From: Colletotrichum lupini
Taxonomy: Eukaryota > Ascomycota > Sordariomycetes > Glomerellales > Glomerellaceae
Assembly (NCBI RefSeq): GCF_023278565.1
Contig: NC_064682.1
Location: 4,278,001 to 4,342,000, forward strand
Length of the DNA: 64,000 nt
Direction of reading: 5' to 3'
The notes beneath the pieces were generated by a model, which was given only the letters and a program-made list of their open reading frames with translations, was not told the origin of the DNA and did not search any database. This document shows, one piece after another, positions 52,763-64,000 of the stretch; positions within the stretch are counted from its first letter, which is position 1; each line of letters opens with the position of its first letter. The position numbers and the translations under genes are program-made.

Positions 52763-55100
52763 TCGTCTTGGTAGCTATTATTTGTTTTGTGATTTCCTTC
52801 CTGCCTAGTCGAGGATATCTAGCTTGAGAAGCTAGAAGCACTCAAATTTGTGATGATAATGATCCAGCTATCCTTTTTAGAAAGAATGATAGAGGTATGT
52901 CACTGAGGGAGGCGCATATAGTGACTTTCGGGAGTTGATTAAATCAGATAGACGGATACATTCAGCTCATAGATATGATTTCATCCAATATCTTCATCCT
53001 TGAGTCTCCAGTCGTAGTCTAGATCAGTATGATTGAGCGCGCTTGTGAATGACTGACCTCTGAAATTGATGACGATCATGCCTCTCTAGAAGAATCATTG
53101 ATGATGGAGCAAATGCTTCCATTTATTCAGTAATCCCCGAGACAGAGGTGTGTGATATCCTCGATGCAGAATCTTCCAGCATTGCATTCCTTGCCCAAAC
53201 CTCATGGAAGAACGCGTGAACAGAAAGTGCCAACGAAGTGTCCCCGACTAGTATTAGGGATGTCTTCGTTGCTGGTTAACTTCATGTTCTTATCCAAAGC
53301 CCCAAGACAGAAAGCAACATTACAGGATAGGCGTACCATAATTCAGGTTGTTTACAGAGGCAGACCTGTTCTGGGCTCAGATTCCCTACCCTGTCCGCGA
53401 CATGTTGCGAGCCTTGATCATTCCTGACTGGGATATCAGTCAACGTCGCCACACGCACATCGATGGCGCTGATGCAGGTCGCCACATCGCTATCAGGCGG
53501 CATGTGGCAACTCTTCACTGCAACTTTAGCCCTCCCAAGGGCTTCTCACTCAATCGTTGAGGCCAAATGATTTCACTGCAACTTTTTGACCCCCAAAGAG
53601 GGGATCACAGCGGTTGAGAAGCTTTACATAGAGGGCCTAGCAGCATTGGCAACACTAGTGGTGCCAATGTTGAAGTTCACTGCATCTTTACCCCGTCCCA
53701 GGTCGCACTTCAGGAACTACAAAGCTGAGAACGTGGATCTGACACAGCCAGTTGCACAGAGAACAAGCTAATTGTGCCCTGAGCACCTAGCTAACATCGT
53801 GACTCGGAACACTCCAACACGTCTTGATGTTCACTTGGGTATGATGTCTGACTCAGAGACAGGCTGATATATGTAGCAATAATTTCCAAAAGAATTCAAA
53901 GTCTTCATGGGTTAATTTGGCCGTACCGTCGGACTTTCGAGTCGAGTCTCAAGGCCCACTCGTTACAAAGACGCCCTTGCTACGAACGACTCATGGTGTT
54001 ACTAGCTTCAGAAGTTTTCTCAAAGTCAATTTCAAGCTCTGTATGCAATTAAGTAAGTAGCTCAGCCTTTGTATGGTGCTGCGGCTCTTCCCACAGGTCG
54101 CAGTCCCGTACGCGGCATGGACAGTGCACTTTCGACTCATGAACCTTTTTTTGCGATCCCAATTCGCACTCTAAGCCCCTACGAATGAACGGCAACTCAA
54201 TTCCTTCCGATGAAATTGCTTTGACTTCTGGCCAAGGCGGCAACAGCCGAGTAGGGTGAATCAAGGTATGGTCGGCCCATCGGAGACTTTCCACATGGTC
54301 CCTAATCCCTGGAACTGCAGTACTCTATGTAAGTCTCGTACCAATAGAGAATGGACGAACACGAAAATTCAGTCCCTCAGGTGTTGCACCAATTACATCG
54401 AATAACACACGTCAAACCGTATGGGAGACGAATCCTCTGGTGCTTGTACACCAATCGGGAAAAGGCGGCCAAACCTGGCCGGAACGCCCGTGTTAGTGTT
54501 ACTGGAATGATGAGATCCGTACGCGTACATGAGCATCTGCAACGATAGTCAAAAGCTTATTACCATCGTCCTGTCAAACATCGTGGCTCTGCTCTCTGGG
54601 GTTCTTCTCATCGGAGTTCTAACACCGGATAGCGTGATGAACGTGCACAATTTAGCTGCTGGACGTGGTATTAAGCAGATAAAAAATTGTCATGTCTCGT
54701 GCATTGCCTTGAACCTTAAATAAGCACGCTCTTCCGACTTTCCGAGAATCAAGCTTCCAGAAGACTTTTGTTAGGTCGTCGAGTCAATTTCTTAGCCGGC
54801 AAACCCTTGCAGTTTGACTCGAGTCTGGATCTATCATCCGAGCTTCCCAAGCGGCCTGGGATGAGATGACAATTCCAAATGATGAACGCAGTCGGGCGTA
54901 CGAGCGAAAGGGCAACGATGCATCTCGGGATTTGAATAAATTGAGTATATATAAAAGTCTCATCTGACTGGACCTTCTCACGATGGAAGGTGATACTCGC
55001 TTGTTAAGTCCATCTCTCAAGTCCATTCCATAAGTCATTCCCTCAAGTCTATCTTTGAAGCCAACCTCTTGCGGTTTGAAATTATAACATTCCCTCAACA
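52763..55100. other. Intergenic with decayed repeats
   Basis: 2.3 kb with no supported gene. It holds a near-perfect 26-bp palindrome at 53644-53669 and two copies of a TTCACTGCAACTTT word about 60 bp apart (near 53514 and 53573), suggesting an old, decayed repeat. A TATATATAAAAG box at 54946-54957 precedes the next gene. Confidence 0.45.
54946..54957 (+). promoter_or_regulatory. TATA box of small secreted protein gene
   Basis: TATATATAAAAG, about 145 bp upstream of the ATG at 55101, a good match to a strong TATA box. Confidence 0.5.
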
Positions 55101-55522
55101 ATGAAGTGCACCTACATCCTCCCGCTCATCGCCGCCACCCTAGTCGCCTCTTCAGTCCTATCAAGCAGAGACCTGAGTACGTAAATCTAGACTTTTCCTC
55201 ACCTGTACCCACAAACTCACCAGCTTCTCCAGCCGAAAGACAAGCAAAAAAGTGCAAAACCTTCCAAATCTTCAGAGACCCGGACGCCATCACCGGCGGC
55301 AGCCCCAATTTCGTAGGCACACCGCAATGCTGCTGCCAAAACGAGCAGTGCCACGTCATCGACCGGGTCAACGGCATCAACACCTCGGCGAACTTGAACG
55401 ATTTCCTCGCGGGCACTTTCACTATAGAGGATGCTCGTGGTCAAGCTAAGGGGACGCCTGGATCGAATGATATCCGGGGGGCTACGTATACTGTTGGAGC
55501 GCAGGGTGGCTGTAGCAAGTGA
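55101..55522 (+). CDS. Small secreted cysteine-rich protein (candidate effector)
   Basis: Two exons (55101-55176 and 55224-55522) give 124 residues. A signal peptide ends near residue 21 (VLS). The mature part has six cysteines, including a Cys-Cys-Cys triplet. The order is C...CCC...C...C, with the last Cys two before the C-terminus. I recognise no domain. The gene has a strong TATA box. Small size, secretion and cysteines suggest an effector or an antimicrobial or surface protein, which is inference. Confidence 0.75.
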
Positions 55523-56953
55523 GACGGGATGCGATGGCTGTGGAGAAGTTCACGGCGTGGGGTTTATTTAGAACACCGATGACGAGATGATAGTTGTAGA
55601 GAGCCTTTCGAGCGAATGAGTGAGGATAGACTCCGTAGGGTCACATGCCAAGGTCAATAAACCAGATCTGGTGTCAGGACAGTTCCTGACGCATTCACTG
55701 CATTTTTGGCCGCTCCAGAAGGTCTCGCTACCGTCCAACAGATCGACCTGATAGGAGTCTTCAAGCCACAAAGGGCCATCTAGGGTTGCAACTTGATAGC
55801 CTCTTAAAGGCATCTCAATTCTGCCTTGACAAGACCTCGCCTTCTCATAGGAGGACATGTGCATATGTAGGCATCGCCTCACTAATTCCACCATATCTTA
55901 TGAAGAAACCGTCCCGAGTAAGTAATAATACTCTCGAAAAGATAACAGGCTTCTCAAGGGTGGTTGAGCGTTATGTTCGAATCGACTTGGCTCTCAACAA
56001 GTAATTACGGCTGACTTCAACACTCTCTCAGCCTTCAAGAGATCTACTAAATGTCCTCGTGCTCCAGTTCTACCTAGGAGGTAACCCTGAATCGACTGTG
56101 GCATAGAATATGCAACCAGGAAAGCAGTTGAGCTGCTGATACTGCTGACTGGATGAGGTTGTTCGAGTTGGTGTACCGGCACGGCCCAATCAATGTACAG
56201 AATGATGCAAAATTCCGCTCTTACCTCCAGGAGACAAGGCCCCAACCGCTCAGTTAGTGATAGCTGTGGTACACGCTAGTAGCTGAGAGACTGGTGTATA
56301 TGGCTGACAAGTGGGAACCACGTCGTTAGATCTGACGAGCCATTTTTACACTTTTGGCATACCCAGGGCTGTCTACACTGCAATTTGAACTCATGGGGAG
56401 GGAGTAGGGCGAGGCAAATTTTGCTCTCCTTCCTCCAACTTTCCCTGAAATTGTAGATGAGGCCTGCTGCTCCGTATCCGGGCCAACGCATGATAGCATC
56501 ACGTTCTTACCTCGCAATAGTCGCATTGACTGCACTCCTTACATCTCCACAGGCAATCCCCAAGCACGTATAATCCGTCTCTTGGCACAGGACACACGTT
56601 GGGACAGTTTCGTTCGTTCAAAAAGTCTGGCTTCTAGGTATCTATTAAGAGTAACAATAAGGAGAATGGGGAGTGCATGTCTTGACAGCATCCCGAATGC
56701 AGGATATCAACAAATTACACATGACATGGATATTTAACCAGTCCGCCAGAGAGGATGAACAAATGCCACACAGATGCATCGATCTGTAATGACAGAGACT
56801 CTCAACACGTCCTCCAGGTTTGCACCCAAGCTCGCCTCTCTAAACAGCTCACTCGCTCGTACACACATGATCCCTCCCACATTTTGTGTCGTTTTCTTTC
56901 ATTTCCTTCTCGTCCTTGTCGTATAAAGAAAAACTTTTGATGCCAAGACGCCC
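55523..56953. other. Intergenic, no gene seen
   Basis: 1.4 kb with only short unconvincing open frames. Confidence 0.4.
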
Positions 56954-59900
56954 TTACTCAGTCTTCTTCTTGCCAAATAGGCCACCCTTCTTCGGTACTC
57001 TCGCCAACCAGTACAAGCCCAGGGCGGCAAAGATGTTGAAGATGATGTAGACCCAGGCAATGCCAAAGTTCCTCCAGCGGTCGTTGTAGTCGCTCTTGAC
57101 GCTCGCCAGGAAGACGTTGGTGTCTTGGATGGTGCAGAACTGGCAGTCGGTGGTGGCGTTGGGCTCGCGAAGGTATCCGCCAGCAGCCGCGATGTAGTTC
57201 TCGAGGAAGGCTCCACAGCTTTGCCCTGAGGGAGGGTCAAAGTGGAGGAACTCGTTGGCAGCACAGACAACCTCTGTGTTGGCTACAGCCGTGGATAACA
57301 TGCCTGAAACAATGTACGTGAATGGCGATACACGATACATGAAGATCCAGAAGCGAGGGATGGAGTCGGGATTGGCGAGCACACCGCAGAAGATGAGACA
57401 AAGCATAAAGAGCAAGTTGGCAATGTTGCCACCAGCCTCAGCGGTCTCGAATCCAGCGATAATGAAGTCGGTAAAGGTCGATGTGAACAGCAGGAAGACG
57501 AGCAGGTACAAGAACATTAGCGCACCACGCTCAGTAACCTGATCGGCGGGAATGGCGTTCTGGTACAGGCCGACGGGGTAGTACCAACAGAAGTACATGA
57601 TGGCAGCCATGAGGGTGTTCCAGGGAAGTTCGACGATAATCTGGCTGAGCATGAAGACCTTCCACCCATAGACCTTGGATGGTCGCTCTCGCACTTCGTA
57701 CAAGGACCGTTGAATGACAAAGTGAGGCATGGTCTGCTGGACGAGTTGGCCGAAGACGGTGAGCAAATTGAAGATGGCAAACATCTGGTTCTGGAGACCC
57801 TGCTGGGTGTTGGGAGCCTTGAAGAAAACGAAACCGATGAATGCAGCGACCAGGGTGCAAAGCGCAGCCTTGGCGTAGATGTACGAGGGGGTTCTCCAGT
57901 ACTGTTGGAAGACACGGTGGGTAACCTCCTTGAGCTGGGCGAAGAAAGGGGCAGCAAATTCGCGATAGCTGCCCTTGTCGTGGGTGGCAGGGGTCTGAAC
58001 ACCGCGCTCGTCCTTGAGTCTCTGCAGTTCGGCCTGGACACCTTGGAATTCCTCAGACTTGCGCCAGGCCTGGTGCCAGTCGACGTCGGTGTGGGATCCG
58101 GGAGCAGCACCGATCACCTCCAACATCCACTCGGCCGGGTTGGCGTCATGAGGGCAAGTCATACCGCTCATACGCTCAAAGTAGGAAGTCATGACCTTGG
58201 AGTTCTCGCCAATGTCGCCGAAGTAGACAGTGCGGCCACCCTTGGCGAGGAAAAGAAGACGATCGAAACGTTGGAAAAGCATAGCAGAAGGCTGATGAAT
58301 GGTGCAGAGAATAGCCTGGCCACTCTTGGTCAACTTCTCCAAAAGGTCGAGAATAGCCCAGGAAGTCTGGGAGTCAAGACCGGAAGTGGGCTCATCAACG
58401 AAGAGCAACAAAGGAGGCTTCGCAACCAGCTCGACACCGATAGTCAGACGCTTACGTTGCTCAACGTTGAGACCTTCTCCAGGAACACCGACCACGGCGT
58501 CGGCGTACTCTTCCATATCCAAAAGCTTAATCACCTCCTCAACGTAGTCGAGCTTCTCTTGTCTCGGGACGTGTTCGGGCTGACGAAGGAGGGCAGAGAA
58601 GTTGAGAGCCTCGCGGACAGTAGTGGTCTGCAGGTGCAAATCTTGCTGTTGGACGTAACCGGTCTTGCGCTGGAAAGAAGCATCGCGATGGTAACCGTCA
58701 ACCAGCATTTCACCAGTGATGACACCCATAGAGGTACGGTCAGCCAAGCAGTCCAGAAGCGTGGTCTTGCCAGCACCTGACACACCCATGAGGGCAGTCA
58801 AAGTACCAGGCTTCACCCAGCCATCGACGTGATCCAGAATGCGTCTCGTCTCGTTCTTGATTTGGACCTCGTAGCAGACGTCGTTCCAGTGGAAGGTGGA
58901 CTTTTGTTCCTCAATGAGACCATCGTTCTTCTCGTTGATGCGGGCACGGTCAGCGGTGGTAACGGGTCCGACGCGGATGTCCTCGGGGTCATCAGTGTGC
59001 TTCTCGTTGAGGGCAGCGGGCTTGTGTCCACGACGGAACACAAGGACTTCTCCCTTGGACTTCTTCTCCGAGACTAACTCTGCCGTAACCATGTAGGTCA
59101 TCAGGAAGAAAAGCATGAAGGCGATGAGGATACCAAAGTTGCGCCAGCGGTTGGCATACGAGTAGCGGAATCCAGAACCAACGTAGTCGTCGCCGCTGAC
59201 ATAGTCAAGACCAGCAACGGAACCGACGGCACTGCACACACGCTGGGCGGATGGGAGATTAGCGTAGCCGGGAACGTCAGACCTGGGGACGAATTGGCTT
59301 TCCGAGCAGGCGAAGTTGCGACCGTGGAATTCGTTGACGATGAGGGACTCGAAAGAGTATGCCAGAGGATCGAGGTAGTTGAGCCATCGGCACCAATCCA
59401 ACATGTAGTCGATGGGAATGACGAAGCCAGTAAAGATGACGAGATCCAGGATGAGAATGGCGGCGGGCACCATGGCTTGCGACAGGGTTCGAGACGACGA
59501 AGCAATGGTTCGGAAAATCATTGACATGGTCAAGACCGTGAAGAAGGACATCAGAAGGAAGAAGAAGAATGCTCCGGGCTCGCGTCGCAGATTCGTCATG
59601 AAGTATAGAACCAGGTTGAAGACGATTGTATTCATGACCTTATACGGCATGTCGCACAGCATGGACGCAACGGCTTCGGCAGACGGGTGATACAGGGCAT
59701 AACGGGAGTGCTTCTCGACAATCGGTCGTTGAGCGTAGAGGGTCAGAATCTAGTTTCAGGTTAGCTATTGAAACCTTTCAACGCCATACAGTTCTAGAAC
59801 TTACCTCGAGGGCACTGGAGAAGGCGTTCATGAGCAGGGCGAAGAAGAGGAGGGCACCGCGCTGGAAGAAACTCTGGGTGTCCTGCTGCAAGTTGTAGAA

Positions 59901-61721
59901 GACACTTCCAATAATGAGACCCATGACGACGTTTCCGATGAGAGAACCGACAGTGATGCTGGGATCACCGATCAGACGTCTCCATCCACGCCAGAGGCAA
60001 AGCTTGATCTGCTGGGCATAAGACAAAGTGAAGGGAGACTTGGCACGCTGACCCTTGGCCTGCTGGGCCTTCTTCGAGGCACGGAAAGCCTCGGCATCGG
60101 GGCCGTTGAGAGGGTGAGTCTGCTTGTACTCTTCAATCTCAGCTTGCAGGGCGGTGTAGTTGGCGCTGTTCTTCCAGGCGGTAGCAAACTCGTCAGGGGT
60201 ACGGGGCGCCTTGTTCTCCCAGCCGGGGCGAACGTGACGCTCCTGAGGACTCGTCATGGAAGTCAGGAAATCGGGGGTGGTGGCACGAGCAGGGCAATCG
60301 TATCCAAGGTCAATGAAGTATTGCCGGGCATCGGTGGCCTTGCCGAAGAAGATCTGGCGACCCTCATACAGGACCGCAACCTTGTCGAAGAGGTCGTAGG
60401 CACTCTGGGGAGCCTGGTAGATGGACACGCAAGCTGTGCTGTCGAAAAGTTCGGTTTGCAGACGGAGGGTCTTGCAGAATTCGATGGCGTTGGCAGAATC
60501 CAGACCACGGGTACTGTTGTCCCAGCATTGCAGAGGAGCTCCAGAGAGGGCTGCCTCGGCGATGGTGACACGTTTGCGTTCACCACCCGAAACACCGCGG
60601 ATATACTCGTTACCGACGCGAGTGTTCACGGTATGCGAGATACCGAACATGGCCATAACGACGTCTCTCAGGTGCTGAGCGAAGTCGTTGCTGCTAATAC
60701 CCTCGGGAAGCTGGCGGGGTTGGCGAGCGCGGGCGGCGAATGTCAAAGTGTCACCAACAGACAGTTGAGGAAAGTGGACGTCCACCTCGGCCGTGTAGAT
60801 GGCCTCACCACGGTGCTGGGTGTGCATCTCCTTGGAAGTCATTCCTGGACCCTGTTAGCACCTTACGATTTACACGATGTTACACCAGGTGGCGGTTGCA
60901 GTGTCTTGCGGCGAGGGAGTAAGCTCGACGCCAGCCACGGTGAACCCCTGCAAGCCTGATCTCGGACTTTGACGCCACTTACCTTGGTAGTTGAAGTAGG
61001 AACTATCGTCAGTGTAGAGACCGTTAGTCTCACCCGCGATAGTCTTCAAGAAAGTCGAGCAACCAGAACCAGGAGGACCCAGGACAACCAACATCTCGCC
61101 CTTGCGAACAAGACCGTCAAAGTTGCGAAGAATGTCGATTCTGGTCTTTCCACCTCCACCGGTAAGCTTACGCGCGAGACCAGCCACACCAAGCCAGATG
61201 TTTCCGACATCCTTTTGGTAGTCAGTGGCCTGGCCGAAGCCAAAGACGTTGAGATTCTGGAAAGCGACACCAGAGGTACGGAAGGAAGCGCCGTTCTGCT
61301 GGACGAGGTCGACCATGGCGCGGGCCCAAGCACGGCCATTGAAGTCGGGCGAGTTCGGGTTCAGAGGCGACGTCTCATCGGCGAAGAAGGGGTTCCCTCT
61401 CACGGTTCCGGTAGCCGAGGCGTGGGAGTACTTGCGGGCAAGCGACTGCACCAAGGAGTGGCGGCGCTCCATCTCGGAATCCTCATCTTCACCCTCGGCG
61501 GAGATTTTGTCACTATCGAACGGGGCCGAGGACTTTTTGGGGGCTTTGTCACTTCCCGCTACCTCGGTGATTGATGTGGCGGCGGTATCGACGGTGTTCT
61601 GGTTGGCAGCAGCGATATCCTCCTCCTCGTGATGGTTGCTGCGGGCCGAGCTGATAGGAACGCCAGACGTCTGTGCCGTGCTGTCGTAGTTGGGAATGGA
61701 AGCCATCCCGGCGAAAGCCAT
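56954..61721 (-). CDS. PDR-type ABC transporter (ABCG, full-size drug efflux pump)
   Basis: Three exons (61721-60983, 60844-59805 and 59749-56954) total 4575 nt for 1524 residues, the usual size. The order is NBD1, six membrane spans, NBD2, six membrane spans. NBD1 has the fungal Walker A GPPGSGCS (215-222, with Cys for the usual Lys), the intact signature VSGGERKR (331-338) and Walker [17 protein letters not shown]2 has a canonical Walker [10 protein letters not shown] and a degenerate signature LNVEQRKR, with Walker [15 protein letters not shown]. This asymmetry is normal for Pdr5/Cdr1-like pumps. The protein sits in the plasma membrane and exports azoles, plant defence compounds or other xenobiotics. 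The exact substrates are unknown. A start at Met61721 has a typical Ser/Thr-rich N-terminus. Confidence 0.97.
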
Positions 61722-64000
61722 GTTGGCAGATATTCGTAGGGGACGGACTCAACCGCGATCCCAAATTATCGAGAAGTTGCGCTTGTTAGTCGGTAATGCC
61801 GTTGGTTTTGCTGGGTGTACAAGCCACCACCCGCTCGATACAGATGTGAGGATCCTGCGTCTTGCTCTCTTCGCAGCGTCGATTCCACGACGGCGCGGTC
61901 ACTTAATTATCTTCGGTATTAGGTACTAAGGGTCCAACCAGACAGATAGACTGGCAGAGGAGGTATTGATTAAAGGACCGACGCGAAAAAAAGGAAGTGA
62001 GGAGGAAAGGAGAGAAGACGTCGAAGGTGACGGAAGAGGAAGGGGTAAAAGAAGCACCTCAGATGAAGGTAGTGGTGGGAGGGCTACGAGAATTAAAGAA
62101 GAAGATCCCAGCAGTTCGGGGTGACCAGGATGAAAGACAAGTGAGGTACCTGTCGGCGGACGAAGTACACACAGCGTCAAGGAGCACGCCCCGGTGGGAA
62201 AGATGGGACGGAATGGAGCTGGGCCGGGAGGGTAAGCATGGGGCAGGCAAATGAGTAGGTGCTTTCCAGTTTGGCCAGAAGAAGGATATTGAAAAATAAC
62301 AGAACAAAGCAACTGGAATAAATAAAACAAAAAATGCCCACCCACCACTACCTCAGGGAAGGTACCTAGGTAGGGACTTCCGCAAGGCAAAGGCCAGCCA
62401 ACAACAGCAGAGTGAATACCCTCCGCAGAATGCACCGAAAAGTCTCCAGGTCCAATGGGGCCAAGGTCAGAAAATCGAAACGTCCTGAAAAGGATGTCCG
62501 CTGGCTCGCCGTACGTTGGCCAGTACGTACCTGCCCGGCAGGGATACGATTGCGGGACCTCCTTCCATTGCTTGGCTTGGCCCAGATGCCAGATGGATGG
62601 AAGGGAAAATGCGACGGGTGATGTACCTTCCCACGCGGCAACACAGCAAAAGATACGAAGCTTGCAGCTCAAAGATACGAGGTACGTACCGCAGTACCGC
62701 CGTACCTCTTTCTCACTCAGGTCTCTATGTACCTTACTGCGTAGAGTTCTGTCCCGTAGCGAGGATGACGCGCTCGACGGGGCCCACAAAGTCTCCAGAA
62801 CCCCTAGCTCCCTTCTCTAGCCCTCTGCTCCTTCTCTCTCTCACTCTGTTGAACTTTGAAATGCGCAGGTACACTTCGCAGTACCTACCAAAGTAAAGTT
62901 CCATGGAAGGCGTGGTGCTAATCCGGCAGGAAGAACCCACCACGTCCGCCGAATCGACGGTCGGCACCCTGTGACAGATGTATTTCAAGCAGGTGCGGAT
63001 GAGGTGTTTTCTTGCGCAAGTACTTCCAAGTTTGCGGACTTTGGCTCAACATCACTCCATCACTCCTTCAGCCTCGACTTGGCAGATGACTCTGACCGTT
63101 TGAGCGCATTTGCCAGCCTCCAAACTCCGCCAACAGGGGCGTAAGCACCGTCGAAATTGGTCCGCTGCCACGTGTTATTCGGTCCAACACAGCCGGCGCT
63201 GAGAAGCACCAAGCTCGCCATTCTCTGTAGATGTTCAGCCCCGGCTTTACATACATACACCACGAGACTTCTTACCATCACCGAGAGTCAGGGTCCAGCC
63301 TGTACGGCGCGGAGTTAATGACGAACTCTAGGCTCATAGACTCAAAGCCGCCCCGTTCACCTGATATGCGGGGGGTTTTCTTGAGCGGGACCAACAAACA
63401 ACCATACCTTAACCATATTCGAGAAGCTTTTACCGCCACATGCAGTCCGCAATATCTAGTATACAACGTCTGCAATGCTGACATTGAAAGTCGGACGCAA
63501 GTCCGCAAAGTCGGCCGTAAGACATTTCAAGTCCGATATTACAATGGTACACAGATTGATTTTTCGATCCACTCCAGACTAGCACCCATATAGATACAGG
63601 TATGACTGGAAACACAGGGTCTTGGTATACCGTCTTACTAGCCCAGACAAAAAAGGGACGGAGAAAGAAACGTCTGTATGTCTCTGTCATCCTGAGATCC
63701 AACAATCAAGTCGCAGCAGGGGCCCGGAACAATGCCCTGCGAGACTGAATCCTTGGTCCCCATCGGCATCTTGTCAATTCCCGAGGCCATGATACCAATT
63801 GCCCGTTCCCGGCGCAAGCAATACCATTTGGGTAGCAGATCGAGAGATGGAGGCCAGCCGCCAGGGAGTCTAGCCCTCCATTCGGGACTGTAACATGCCG
63901 TCTACGGATTACCATTTCCCTGCAGTTGCAGTTGCATACACTACGGACACAACAGCTGCTGCTGCAGGCTGCATCCAATCCTGGGGCACAATTGACATGT
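61722..64000. other. 5' flank of ABC transporter and gene-free end of window
   Basis: 2.3 kb with no supported coding region or RNA gene. The part to about 62.9 kb is purine/pyrimidine-biased, as expected for a promoter and leader of the transporter. A gene could begin beyond the window edge. Confidence 0.4.

Noticed and set aside
57710..58780. 356-codon frame on the plus strand
   Set aside because: Antisense to the ABC transporter, which has all expected motifs.

Overview
The window is nuclear DNA of a filamentous ascomycete, most likely a Sordariomycete. The evidence is the gene style: short 45-90 bp GT-AG introns with CTRAY-like branch sites, intron-bearing tRNA genes, Zn(2)Cys(6) regulators, a PDR transporter with the fungal asymmetric ATP sites, a GH92 mannosidase, an ascomycete class II peroxidase, a Fot1-like transposon and AT-rich islands that look RIP-mutated. 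I found no bacterial operons, CRISPR arrays, rRNA genes or viral genes. All exon joins were made by eye from splice sites and reading frames.

Left part (1-14.1 kb): a secreted 10-cysteine protein with a Kex2-type site (911-1796, -); a very small secreted peptide with a CS-alpha-beta defensin cysteine pattern (4288-4564, +); tRNA-Pro(AGG); a secreted class II haem peroxidase (-); an 830-bp Fot1-like element with perfect 44-bp inverted repeats sitting in the last codons of an Mnn2-type mannosyltransferase gene (-); and a peroxisomal Fat1-type acyl-CoA synthetase (-) that is complete except for one missing base.

Middle part (15.6-38 kb): a receiver-like protein that has lost its phospho-acceptor Asp; a class II aldolase; a possible catabolic group made of an APC amine/amino-acid permease (+), a C-N hydrolase ending in AKL (-) and a Zn(2)Cys(6) regulator (+) divergent from the hydrolase. 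Then come housekeeping-like genes: SAGA subunit Spt3, tRNA-Ser(GCT), a 3-oxoadipate-lactonase-like alpha/beta hydrolase, a coiled-coil protein, an acidic protein with two C-terminal membrane segments, a tentative small membrane protein, and a salicylate-hydroxylase-like flavoprotein monooxygenase.

Right part (38-64 kb): an AT-rich repeat relic (about 39.6-40.4 kb), a CYP65-like P450, a secreted GH92 alpha-mannosidase, a three-gene group (NmrA-like / Zn(2)Cys(6) regulator / isoflavone-reductase-like) in which the first two are divergent, another small secreted cysteine-rich protein, and a full-length PDR-type ABC transporter. The last 2.3 kb shows no gene.

Themes: secreted proteins of a plant- or microbe-interacting fungus (peroxidase, mannosidase, three small cysteine-rich proteins) mixed with xenobiotic and catabolic functions (P450, PDR pump, monooxygenase, C-N hydrolase, permease), with local regulators beside enzyme genes. 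The most interesting items are the defensin-like peptide, the transposon-modified stop codon of the mannosyltransferase, the single-base frameshift in the acyl-CoA synthetase, and the degenerate receiver.
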